64,000 nucleotides of DNA, taken from NCBI GenBank assembly GCA_019426215.1, contig CM033394.1, forward strand, positions 49,464,195 through 49,528,194, read 5' to 3'. Position 1 is the first letter of the stretch. The number at the start of each line of letters is the position of its first letter. Made by a program: the position numbers and the translations under genes. The stretch comes from Buddleja alternifolia. Lineage: Eukaryota > Streptophyta > Magnoliopsida > Lamiales > Scrophulariaceae. Of the stretch, positions 21,641 through 33,722 are shown piece by piece. The notes under the pieces are model-generated. The model did no database searches. It was given only the letters and a program-made list of their open reading frames with translations, and was not told where the DNA came from.

Positions 21641-21904
21641 AAAACTTTAGTACCCCAAGATCTTTGAACTTCATGAAATTTACTAGTCTAAAGTAATTGA
21701 GAAGAGACATACCTAAATCCATGACTTGATAAGCTTGGGCTTGAAAAGATGGAGGTGGGAGAGCATCGATAGTAGATAGTATTGAAAGCCCGCTAAAGTT
21801 ATTTTCTGACAATAAATCTATAGTCCTTTATTCAAATAACACACAGGAGTTTTTCTAAGTCTAAACATATAAACATTAAGTTTCTTGTTGCTAAAGAAAG
21901 CGTT

Positions 21905-22860
21905 CAAAATGGTCAAATTAGTATTTGAGCATACTGGGACAAACTCTATGATTGCGGATCCGCTCACTAAGGGCTTGACACTGAAGGTTTTTCACGAGCA
22001 CACTGTTCGCATGGGTGTCGTACAGCTAGACAATCTCTAGATTCAATGGAAGTTTGTAATATGTATTTGCTCAATGTTTGGGATTTGATGTCATGATATA
22101 TGTGCACACTTTGGTTATTGCTAAAGCATAAAATCTTCAGTTTTGCACTCTGAATGTTATGTTTAATCTCATAACGACCAAGGCAAGACCAATTGGAAAT
22201 AGGCATGTGCAGATCACATTACATGTAATTTCCATACTACGCATCCATACTTGATCCAGGTCATTAGTTACTTTGACATATGCGACCACTGATGGGTTTA
22301 GCTGCGATTAATACGACGACAACCTCTTTGATCCTTGTGTTAAATTGAGTATGGACAGGATTGGATAAGATGACTATTTGCTCGAGCTACTAAAGTTTAT
22401 AATGTGATATAAGATTGTAAGGTATTATGTATATGCACATGTATATAGTCCAAGTACGAGATTATTAAAAAAATTTGTTAGATTTATATCTTGTACATAT
22501 GTATAAGTATTAGCATTTGGACATACAGACGTGTATGTATTGCAATTTAATCATATATCTATATTATTTTAAAGTTAAGGGGGCCCAATTTAAGTGATCA
22601 AATTAAGTTATATGGGTCTAAATCATCTTCTATGAAGTATGGAGTTCTAATTAAATATGTGTAGATACTAGGGGGCTTAATTCTAATTTATGATGGGCTA
22701 ATTAGTAAATCCAAACTTATCTCCACAAATAAGTGGGTTATGGTCCACAAGACGCACCAAATTGAAGGCTTTCTTTGATATCCCATCATCAAAAGGAAGC
22801 ATAAGAATTTTCTTGGTTTAGGCTTGAGAAGATGGAGGTGGGTGGTCTTCCAAACCAACA
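21905..22860 (+). pseudogene. Opposed copia fragment: RNase H C-terminus and 3' region/LTR remnant
   Basis: The plus strand reads VKLVFEHTGTNSMIADPLTK followed by GLTLKVFHEHTVRMGVVQ and a stop at 22037-22039. This is the conserved tail of copia RNase H/polyprotein (NxMIADPLTKGL...F..H...MG). The next 800 bases are AT-rich with AAGGGGGCCCAATTTAAGTG and TAGGGGGCTTAATTC stretches of the kind found in copia 3' regions. The LTR border was not located. It is oriented opposite to the 20600-21640 fragment, so the two come from different insertions or a rearrangement. Confidence 0.7.
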
Positions 22861-24294
22861 CCAAAAAAAACGCTAGTCTCTAATTAGCTTAAAGATTGAC
22901 TTCCAAGTTCGAACTAATTGAATAAAATTCATCTTCTTTGGTATCTTAGTAGTTAGTACAAAAAAAGGGCATGAGGTGCCATGCACGTAAGCATACTATG
23001 ATTTGTTCCTTTGATAAAGGCGATCGAGTTCTCTCCCTTCACGTACATAAAATTGAAAGGCTCCCAAACGTCCACTGATGGAGTTTTGTTGATTTGGCTG
23101 CCTCCCACAATCTCTCTACTATTCATATCAGACGGCCTCATTTGTTTCCTTATTCATCACGATTCCCAATGGAGCCTCATAAGGCAATCTGAAGTACTAG
23201 TGATCGTGATACACAAGGAGTTGATTGCTTTTTATTTTTTTTGTTCAAGTGTATTTGATTGAACAAATAACAAGTTCACATAAGAGATTGAATTTTTTTA
23301 TTATATCACTAAATGTATTAGATTGAACTTCTATAATTTATGATGACCATAACATAGAAATATCTTGTAATATCAATGATTGTTGATAAAAAATGTTTAA
23401 AATTACTGATGGTATATAACTTTTTCCATTGTGTACATTCCACACTTATCGACATCGACGTGTCTTGATACAAGGATTATTGAAGCCAAATTAATTAAAT
23501 TTTATGAATTTTGAGGAGAATTATTACACCATTGCTGAGGAAGCCACATGTTGAAGCTAATCCATGACATCTAGGTGGGGGCTCCACCAACTGAAAATGT
23601 ATACCACAAATATCAAAACATATGCAATCATTTATTGATAAGATGGGTTCATTTCATCATCTGACGTTCATTCATCTTTTATCGGTCATTCTATGTTGGT
23701 CTAAGCCCAGCATGAATTGTTGAATCTCTCCGAGAAAGTCTCAGCCCAGCATAGAATTTCCCATCTTTTATCTTATTATAATCCAAATCATTTGAATGGT
23801 TTTGTACAAATTCCAATCATACAAACTTATCATCACCGCAATTATTTGATTGACAGGGACAATATGGAATCCTCACATTTAGATTATATAATCGCATGTG
23901 TTTGGCAATACTTAGCCAAACACAAAAAATATATGTTAATTGTCTGTCACCCACCCATACATCTAATTCTTCACGCTATACGGCTTAGTTTAAGTGCAAA
24001 CCACGTATACATATAATCTTTATTTCCCTAATAGGAATTAGCCCAAAAATCGACCTCCTCCTCCCTGCATATATATATAGACACTATACCAGCCATATAA
24101 TTAATTAAGCGAAAATTTTGAAAAAAGTAAAAAAAAAAATCAAAATTTTCTTAAATATTTGGTTACCGCATGAATAATATATATTTTGTGAATTGTCTTT
24201 TGGCTTCCACCTAGCATTCATAAATAGATAGATAGATAGATAGATGGAAACTAGAAAACAAAAAATAACACCATCATCAATATTTAACTAGCTA

Positions 24295-24325
<31 letters not shown>

Positions 24326-24754
24326 TAGTGAATATGCATGATATCACGATCATGTCACTCTTAATTTTCTATCTGCATAACAACTTAATTATTAACTGGG
24401 GCTGGGGGCTTCATCGAGAAGAAACCAATTTTAACGTAGAAAACGGCAGCTTTTAACGTAGTTTTTTGGTTTGTTGCATTGAACACTAGAAAACAATAAC
24501 AGAAACATGAGGAATAGAGTGTATATATGGATCGGTGTGACAAAAGGACAAATCATAAGGTGATGATTCGAGGATGCGTGTTTTCTGCTTAAATTTTTGC
24601 ACAAGAGAGGAGATAAACGGCACTAAAGTTCCATTGTATTGGGGGGTGTCACGTGAAATATTCCACCCGCCGGAAAACCTTTATATATGGGCTTATCGAA
24701 CTAACCAAGAATCACCTTTCAGCGTGACCAACACTTTCTCGCCATACACCATCA
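22861..24754. other. Intergenic region, no gene recognised
   Basis: Contains short unassigned open frames on both strands, for example around 22953-23262, without known motifs. It also holds a (TAGA)n run near 24224-24244 and a (TA)n run near 24296-24323. I see no supported gene. Confidence 0.5.
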
Positions 24755-25012
24755 ATATTCATGTACACCCCATCACCTTAGTGCAAAATTATCAAAAACC
24801 CCCCACCTTTTCAAAATTATATAAAGTCCCCCTTATATTAAGATATTCTAACAATCACACCCCTGTGCATTTAAAAATTCTTACAATTTCACCCCTTGTA
24901 AACCTTACAAATAGAACTCATAGCTAGGGTCTGTCGTTGTAATTTACCAAAAGTCAGAGGGGTTTCGGTAAGTAACACTAAAGTGAGTGGGTATGCATGT
25001 AATTCACCCTAT
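24755..25012. repeat. Foldback MITE-like repeat (about 250 bp)
   Basis: The left arm CATGTACACCCCATCACCTT...AAACCCCCCACC pairs with the inverted right arm CATGCATACCCACTCACTTT...AAACCCCTCTGAC. It is non-coding, with C-rich arms separated by AT-rich text. Ends are approximate and no duplication was read. Confidence 0.6.
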
Positions 25013-25190
25013 TTTTTATTACTATATATTAATTATATTAAAACATGTTTACGTACATCATGAATTAACTAGTGAAATTATATATGTAAATAACCATACC
25101 CGGCCATAGATACCTATAATTAATATTCCTTTAATTATCATATGTAACAATAGATGAAACTTATATAACACATGCATGCACGCACAAGTT

Positions 25191-25192
<2 letters not shown>

Positions 25193-25225
<33 letters not shown>
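25193..25225. repeat. (TA)n microsatellite at the left border of the second MULE
   Basis: About 16 TA units directly abutting GGGTCAAGATC at 25226. Confidence 0.9.
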
Positions 25226-25229
<4 letters not shown>

Positions 25230-25872
25230 CAAGATCAAATACACACCCTATCTTAGATAAGATATAAGACTCAATATACACTATTGGATCAATTAAATCC
25301 AACAGTCCAATTTAATCATTGTAAACGCGCGGGAAACCAAGATGAATCTGTCTGAGGGGTATTCTGGTAAACTACACACCATTATGCATCAAACCACGTC
25401 CTAAAATCACTCCTCCATCTCCCTTGAAATATCTCCCATTTCTAAACCTAACAAAATTAAACTGTAATATACGATTTTATTGATTGAAATCTCTCCCATT
25501 TTTAAACCTAAGAAAATTAAACTGTAATATACGATTTCATCGAACCCTAGATTTTTCTCCCAAACCGATTTTTTTTTCAGCATAAAATGAGGACAAAAAA
25601 TCCATCGAGAAGAACAGGTATCGATTATACACACAATTTTCAGTTCTTGTTCGACCTATGGGTGACAATATTATGTATTTTGTTGATTTTGATAGCTTCT
25701 GTATTTATACGCTGTATATTGGAAACTATATTGGGAACACGCTGAATCTATACGCTGATTTTGTTGATTTTGATGGCTTCTGTACCTATGGGTGACAATA
25801 TTATGTTTAGTTTATATGCATATTTGAGTAATATATGTTGTATATTATTACATTATTTTCTTCATTCTAACT

Positions 25873-28800
25873 GTATAATATACAAAACGGCGTTGTATAA
25901 TGGTTTGAATTATAGTGTATAATAATGAATAAGACTCTGTATAATAGTTTACATCATCTTAATTGTATTGTGTATGCACACACTATATATTTGTGTATAA
26001 TCTAATGTATAATTTGTTATACCATTCTATATAGTTGTGTATAAAATTTTGTATAATGGATTGAACTCACTAATTGTATCTCATATTTCATTAATCACAC
26101 AATGTATATCATCGTTGTATATAATGTATAATGGTTTATACGCTAATGTATAATTATTTAAAAACACTAATTATAATGAATTTTTATTTCTGAGATACTG
26201 TATATTGGACACAAATAGGGGATTGATGGTCATAATATGAATTTGTGATTTAATTTTTTAGTGTATAATACACTAATATTTGCGGTATAATATCTTGGAC
26301 GTTAATAATAACTGAGATAATTCACAGTGTATAATGTATTTATCTACTCTATAATGCAGTTGCTGAAAGAGATTCATCCTCAACCGATTCAAATGATAGG
26401 TTACAGCTTATGCCTGCCAACGTTGTTGAGCCTCTAGTGTCGAACAACCTAGTTCTGATGAAGAATATGTACAATCAGCCGAAGAATTGTCTGATCAAGA
26501 CGAAGAGACCGAATCAGAACAACAACCTGCTCCTCGAAAAAGACGTGCGAAACAACAGCCTGTAGAAACGCAATCTAAAAAATAGAAAACACGGACTATA
26601 TCCAAACATCAACCACAGGGGAAAAAGAAGGTGGTTGAGTATACATGAATAAGAGTCTCGTTGAAGGTCTTGGTGGATGCTCTTTCAAAACTGATCGAAC
26701 CACAACGGGAATAGGTGAGACAATCCGGGTTCGGGTCCTTTTTGGATTTCAACATTAAAAAGCTGCCTCACAGACTCGGCTATAAAGTTGTAAAATCTTT
26801 AAATCCAGCAAATTTCAGACTTACTCTGCCCGGAGGAAAGATCAATATTACTGAGTATGATGTGGCAGAGGTTTTGGGATTTCCAAATGGGACTCGGCAT
26901 ATAGACCTCACGGTAAGAAATCCAGAGAGGGCGGACGCATTTACTGACCAATTTGGGCTTGATAAGTCCAAAAGGTTTAAAGTTTCGGCATCAATGGTGG
27001 TGAACGCAATACAATCTGATAAACAGCTCACAGATCGATTCAAGCTTAATTTTATGACGATTATGTATAATTGCTTGATAGAGACTCTTGGTACACCATT
27101 TGTCAACAAGAAGATACTCAATTTCAAGGGATCTCTTAATGAGTTGTCAAGTTAGACCCGGACTTGTTCTAAATAGTTTGGGAGACACGAAAAAAGTTTG
27201 GGAAGCAGATCCGGCAAAACGCATGTATACGGGACCTCTTCTATTTCTGATTGTAAGTTTACAGTACCTCTTCTGATGTTGATTGTGTTCCAATAATGTG
27301 TTTTTGTTGATTTGGTGTATAATGTGTTATATGAATTAACACTGTATTTTAACTGTATAACTTATAAACTATAATGTGTATAATGTGTTATATGAACTAA
27401 CACTGCATTTTTACTGTATAATGTGTATAATGTGTTATATGAACTAGCACTGTATAATGGTATATTATCTATTGTATAATGGTTTATAAGATACTGAATA
27501 ATGGTTTACATGTTACTGTATTGTATGATCTCAATTTTTTTTTCCTCCAAATTCAAATATTGTATGTTGATAGAGTCAACTACAAGGGTCAAATGACAGT
27601 ACAAAGATCAATCCCCACTTAGACAGACTCTGCGCTACGGGGAAAGAGTAACGTAGAGATTCAACAAGGAGTTTTTGGGCAGGGGATCATATCAAAGGGG
27701 CAGTGGGAATTGAAGGCTAACAAAGGGAAACATGTTGCTCAGCATATTGAAGCTCCAAAACAACCCACTACCTCTTTAGAAGCTCCACCAGAATCAGATG
27801 TATCCATCAAGGACTGGAATACATTTAAAGAGGTATGCATATTTATGTAATTAGTAACTTTATTATAACTGTGTACTGTACAATTACATACTGTATAATT
27901 GTACTTCAATTTATTGTATAATGGTTTGTAAACTACTGTATACGCAGGGGATGATTTTCAATTTGGAAAAGGCTGCATTAGACCTAGTGGATAATCTTAT
28001 TAAGTACAGTGGATACATTGAATCATGTGATTCCATTCTTCCATCAAATCCACGGTTGAGGGTAATTGAAAAAAGGGTGTTAGATCATGTTGAAAAATTG
28101 TATAGAACAAAACCAGAGACAAGTACATATCAACCAGTTGCACCTTCCTCACCTGAACAACATGCAGCCGCCCGAGCTGATCCGCCTCTCCGACCCGAAC
28201 AATCTACACCAGATAAGAGAATAAGTGCACCAGTACATTCACAGCCAACCTTCAACTTGTTGACACAAATAACACCACATAAAATGCCCCAAATGCCAAA
28301 TTTTAACCTGTTTACACAACAAACACCGGAGAAACCGCGTCAGGAGGATCCAGAGGGGGCTGTGTTGTCAATTGCTAGACAATACACTGGTAACGCCTCC
28401 AACATCTCTGAGCAAGTGCCTCCAGATGTGACAACAAAGGATGATGACTCCATTGTCACAGAACGATTGTCACGACCGTCTTCAGACGTTACCATTACCC
28501 CGGCTGTTGTAGAGATCATTGGAGAAACAAGGAGACAATTAAAACCAACTCCAGACATGTGTTCTCCATATGTTCAACGGGTTGTGAAGATAAGCTCAAA
28601 GCAGGGCACAACTGAAAAAAGGCTGTGGGATTGGGTGAATCAAGTTACTGAGGACAACATGTGAGTACATGTATAATACAATTGTTCTATTTGTATTCTT
28701 TTGAATTATATATATACACTGTATAATAATTGAATATACTCTGTATAATGTAATACTGATTGTTGTATATTACATCATTACATACTGTATATTGAACAAT

Positions 28801-31800
28801 AACTTATTACAACTGTAAAATGGTTTTCCAGAACTGTTGTTTTCAAAAGCGGTGATGTAATTGGCTATATTTGGGATGTAAAGACATTGTCTCAACGGAA
28901 TGAGCTTTTATCTGGAGTTATCAACGTCTGGTCATACCTATTGAACAATGGCGAGTCAACAAGAGCACCAACATCACCGCTTAGATTTTTTTTTCACGTG
29001 TCCGACACGGTAAAATATACTTCTTTAATTTTTGTTAATACATACAATATAATGTTCTGCTCGCTAACTAACTTTTTTAAAAAATTTGATAACAAATTTT
29101 CTTCACGACAAACAAAGGAGCCAAAAATGCTGATGCGCTGCATCAAAGATTCGTGGAAAACATCGAAAATCGTCTGTACATGTTTCCAAGAGTAAACATA
29201 ACCGATGTTACGTTGGTAAGCTAACACCGTTAGTTTGTTACAATTATCGTATTTTATGGATATTTATTAACACCACTTTCATCCCATCGATATATAGGTC
29301 GTCTTTCCTATTCTTCACGCTGGACACTACTACATGATATGCTTTAATTTGAAGCAACCAGCTATTGAGATCCTTGACAACAGCGCAACGGATGTGTCGT
29401 CCGAAAACAAATACCAACATGTGCCATTCACTTTGGTAACGATCCTTTAAACACTAATGTTTATTTTTGATATCAATATATCATTGTTAAATCTTCATTA
29501 TCACACAATTAACTTTAAATAATACACTGATGCACCATACAAAAAGTATACTAAATAATGATATGATCTTACACTGTTAAATGATATATTATCCTACTGT
29601 ATAATGGTATAATATATGAATGTATAATCATTAATTATACACTGTATATTGAGCCATGTTTTTTTGTTTGTTTGTTTCAAAACAGATAGACATGTTTATC
29701 AAGTTCCTGAATGATATGAACCATCCAGCTGGACGAGCGTTGTCAACAGTAGAAATGGAAAGGCTTCCAATGCCATGGCGTACACACAGAAACAGCTCGG
29801 ATTGTGGTGTTTTTGTAATGCGTCACATGGAGACTTACTTCGGTGGAGGATTAAAGAATTGGGATCTAGAATTGGGTGCAGAAAACGTAATGATTTACAC
29901 TTTTTTATTGTATAAAATGAAAGTTTCTGAAAATCTTTATTTTCCTGTCTATCTAACTTTAATATTTATATAATGCAGAAAACACAAGTTGCAAAACTCA
30001 CTAGATTGAGGGGACTTTATCTGGAAAAGATCCTTACTTGTGATCTGAACACACTCAAGGACGACATTATCAGACAATCAAAGGATTTGGAACATGAACA
30101 AGCCCAAATGAAAAAGGGGAAGAAGGGCTAGATATAAGCAACATGATGTGGTTACAACAGTTTTTTTTTTTTTTTTACACATCAAGTTATTAGTTTTTGT
30201 ACAATATAGCTTTTAGTTGAGTAGTTTAAATATATAAAAAATTTGTTCATTGCACATATCCTGTTTTATTGTTCTATTCATTGAGTTTGTCATTTAAGTG
30301 TTCATGACATATACAGCACATAAGTATACAGTCTAACAACCCAAATATATTCATTGTACAGAATAAATAAACTCAATTAAAGTATATAATTAAACTGTAT
30401 AATAAAAAAAAGCACTCAAATATATACAAGATACATGGCATTTTTAACATACACTGAATAACACTTCATTTTACTGTCATTCATGTTTCATTTTACATTA
30501 ATTAACAAGTTCATTACACAGTGTATATGTCCCATGTATGAACTGTGTAATGTAATATATGGTACTGTATAATGATGATGAATTTGCCGTATAATATATT
30601 AATTAACAAATAAACTGTTTCATTGATTCATTATACATTGATTAACAACTTCATTATGCAGAGTATAATCCTAAATTATACATTGAACACTACTTCATTC
30701 GTATATTAACAATTATAAAAAAAAACAAAACACTCCTATTTTTCTTTTGAGGGACACGTTCTCGCATTATGCCCATCGACTTTTCTACATGCAGCGCATT
30801 TCCTCCTCTTAGGAACATGCTTGGATATATCCGCACTGCTCTTAATTCTTTTACCACACCCTTTAGTTCGGCTCATTTGAGGATTTCTAATCCCTAGCTC
30901 ATTCTCAATTTGGGGGCCCACAAGTGTCTCAATAACAGCAATCTTGTTATTCTTATTTTCGTCGTCCGCACCGACACTCAAATGAGACTTTATATCCACC
31001 AATTGATTTTTTATGTATTCGAATTTTTCTTTGTTAAAACCCGCAATATTTAAACATGCTTGAAAATCTATCCAAATTTGACTTACATCATTTGTAGTCT
31101 TCTGAATCATCAAGCGATATTGTGTGGCGTAATTGTTGATTGTATCGGAAGCCATAATTTCTGCGTTTTTCCTCCACCTCTTTAAAACATACTTGTCGGG
31201 CAGTTTCTGTATTCGGCTTTAGGGTATACCTCTGAAGCATCATCCTCTATCGGCATAGGGGTTTCGGTTGAAGGGCTAGATACCAAAGACTTATGATTTA
31301 ATCTTGCATTCGTATTCCTTTGCTTGTCCATAGCACTCTCAAATCCACTGTAGAACTCAATAATTGGGTCACCCTTTACGTAGAATTGGTTAAAGAATGA
31401 ATTAACCGAATCTGAAATAGAAGTAGTCCTCAACAGCCCACCCATCGAAACATCTCTATAATATGCGGATACCCAAGAATGTCTGTTGTCATATATTTCA
31501 GAAAGCCATTCAATATGGCTTAGACCATAATTTGAAACAAGGCCATTCCAACCCTCTTCAAACTCAAATGTAGTTATGTCGTCATTATACACAAAATTAT
31601 TCACCTTTCTCACTACTTCAGCATATTTACCAGTATGTGGTGAAATCTGTATAAAAAACAATCAAATGAATACATGTTATACAGTATATTTCATAACAAT
31701 ATACACTATCTAATACATCATTATTCATTCTGTTACACTAAACTATACATTATGAACTTAACTTGTTAAAATTGCATTGTTCACTAAATACAATATCATA

Positions 31801-33563
31801 CTACGGTACTATAAATACTACTATAACAAAATAATATATAATGTAACACACAATAAGGATTAAAATGGTGTAAAAACCCGCACCTTGGTTGGGAACTTCT
31901 TCATGATATGCCACGCACACAAACGATGCCTAGCATTTTTAAAAACACTAGGAATAGCTTGTTTCATAGCAGGACATTGATCAAATACAATATATATTGG
32001 CTCCCGTCCCATCGCACGTGTAAAAGCTTCAAAAATCCATGTGTACGACTCAATATCTTCTTTTGCGATTAGAAAAACACCAAAGGTGACTATTTTCTTG
32101 TGATTATCTAAACTAGTAAAAGGAACAAACTTCATTTGGTACCTGAAATGTATATTAAACTAAAATGTAAGAAAATACAAGAAAACAGTAACTAAAACTG
32201 TATTATACACTAAAAGAATATGCATTATACAGTGATTAACAAATAGTTATACATTACATGTACACTGCCTATAATAAAAACCAGTATACATTCATTATAC
32301 AGGAATGAAGTTTATATTCATTAACTATTGGAAAAACAAATGTATATTATCATATCTTAATATCAATTAAATGTGCTTACTTGTTGGATCGAAATGTTGC
32401 ATCAACCGAGCAAACGTCCCCAAACAGTTCAAAATTCCGTATTGCAATAGGGTCGGCCCAAAACAACCTACACATACACCCGTCGTCATCAATGTCATAA
32501 TCAAAGAAGAATCCTTCATTTCCCATTTTTAAAATTAGTAGACGTCGACCCAATGTTGTTAAACCCACCCACTATTTCCTTTAGAAATGAATATGATCTA
32601 ACCGCGCCAACGTTCACCTTTGATGCATTTAGGCAGAACATTATCTGGGACGAATCAATATTCCGATTGATTTTCAGAAACTGTTTACCCTCGTCTGTTG
32701 CAAGTTCGTGATTGTGCCGATCAACAAACTTCTTTATAACATATCCATCTATAGCACTAAACCTCATTACAATCTTAGCATTGCAGTCACAACGACTAAT
32801 CATGCATTTCTTCTTCCTACCGACATCATCGGAATTTTTGTAAATACCGGATCGACTGCATACAAAGTGCTTCGACAATACTGTACCATCCTTATGTGTT
32901 TTTTGTGAGCACTTATGGACATCGAACCCACATAAGCGAGTATATTTTTTGTAAAATTCAAATGCAATTTTCAAACTATCAAATGCCTTGCCAATGCAAG
33001 GTTTTGCCTCAGGGGCACACATTGGAATCCAATATTTGGATCCTCCAGGTGATGTGATCGAATTCGATGACAAAGAAGATCCGACACATTGATTCTCAAT
33101 ATCATTATTGCTAACCACTACTGATCCTGTTAAGAATATACAATATAACACATTATAAATGCATTATGTGTAATACTATTATAAACTGTGTAACCAATAC
33201 TTATTCAGTAACGTATTCAATATTATACAGTAAATATATATATGATATGCAGTATGTTAATATGATAACAAACATTATGTATTAACAAAATATTATATAA
33301 TGCTTAATGAGCCGTCATACTGTATAATATTGAATATAACGCTGTATAACATCGATACATGTTCTATATATTGTTTATTTATTTAATCTATCAGGTCATG
33401 TATAATGTGTTAACATGCAACGTATAACGCACTCTTGCAACGCTGTATAAATCTGTGCATTATATTGTATATATTATGCAACTGACCCTGTTGAGGGCAT
33501 TTTAATATACACTGTATACTCACTATAAATGGATTGTATAATACATAAAACATTACTGTATAA
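25873..33563. repeat. Dispersed GTATAAT (ACTGTATAATG) motif array in MULE non-coding DNA
   Basis: About 40 copies of GTATAAT on either strand counted by eye. Dense clusters lie at 25870-26330, 27315-27480, 27890-27920, 28670-28750, 29595-29625, 30395-30670, 32200-32295 and 33220-33560. Many are extended to CTGTATAATG. Exons are almost free of it; the one I noticed is near 31587. In the rest of the window I noticed only isolated copies (for example near 4784 and 19663). It is not in tandem register, so it is not an ordinary satellite. Confidence 0.85.
26380..30131 (+). pseudogene. MULE-borne ULP1-like (C48) cysteine protease gene, multi-exon, partly decayed
   Basis: A serine/acidic N-terminus (SSDEEYVQSAEELSDQDEET near 26453) precedes an exon with SGFGSFLDFNIKKLPHRLGY and GGKINITEYDVAEVLGFPNG (26715-27155), the conserved N-terminal region of plant transposon ULP1-like proteins. 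A proline/serine-rich linker exon spans 27946-28662. The protease domain then runs over several short exons: HAGHYYMICFNL with catalytic His codon at 29325, EILDNSATD with Asp at 29376, and HRNSSDCGVFVMRHME with Cys at 29803, followed by a charged tail ending at a stop at 30129-30131. The His-Asp-Cys triad is complete. Related host ULP1 enzymes cleave SUMO. A stop near 26584 and a frame change near 27600 suggest the N-terminal half is broken. The start codon is uncertain. Confidence 0.8.
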
Positions 33564-33722
33564 TATGTGTTAACATTCTGTATATTATATATGCAGAACA
33601 AACTGGTTCATTAACACTTAACACCAGCTGTAACTTCACAATTAAAACGTAATCAAATCCGCAAACAAGATCCAACAAACGCAATCGAACAATTTAATCA
33701 TACCTGTGTCTATTTCGGCCAT
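30736..33722 (-). pseudogene. FAR1/FRS-type MULE transposase with two internal deletions
   Basis: Spliced on minus: exon 1 33722-33704 (MAEIDTG), exon 2 33126-32381, exon 3 32142-31884, exon 4 31646-30736. All junctions are GT-AG and keep frame. Exon 2 holds the FAR1 DNA-binding domain (FEFYKKYTRLCGFDVHKCSQ, SRCDCNAKI, DRHNHEL). The MULE transposase core follows: FELFGDVCSVDATFRSN, KFVPFTSLDNHKK, and IVFDQCPAMKQAI with RHRLCAWHIMKKF. Exon 4 carries the C-terminal LPDKYVLKRWRKNA region and a zinc knuckle CAACRKVDGHNARTC near the end. Two lesions are inferred: near 32525 the frame jumps from FKNGK to GNEGFFFDYD with about 30 family residues missing, and near 31200 AEYRNCPTSMF jumps to LPDKYVL, removing the SWIM zinc finger. 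The rest of the coding sequence is well preserved. Confidence 0.85.

Noticed and set aside
22953..23262. Open frames on both strands around 23.0-23.2 kb as a host gene exon
   Set aside because: No known motif on either strand and no convincing splice partners; left as unassigned intergenic DNA.
24574..24927. 117-residue open frame
   Set aside because: Runs through a foldback repeat and has no recognisable domain.
25873..33563. GTATAAT motifs as bacterial -10 promoter boxes
   Set aside because: TATAAT resembles a -10 element, but the context is a spliced plant transposon with no -35 partners or prokaryotic genes.
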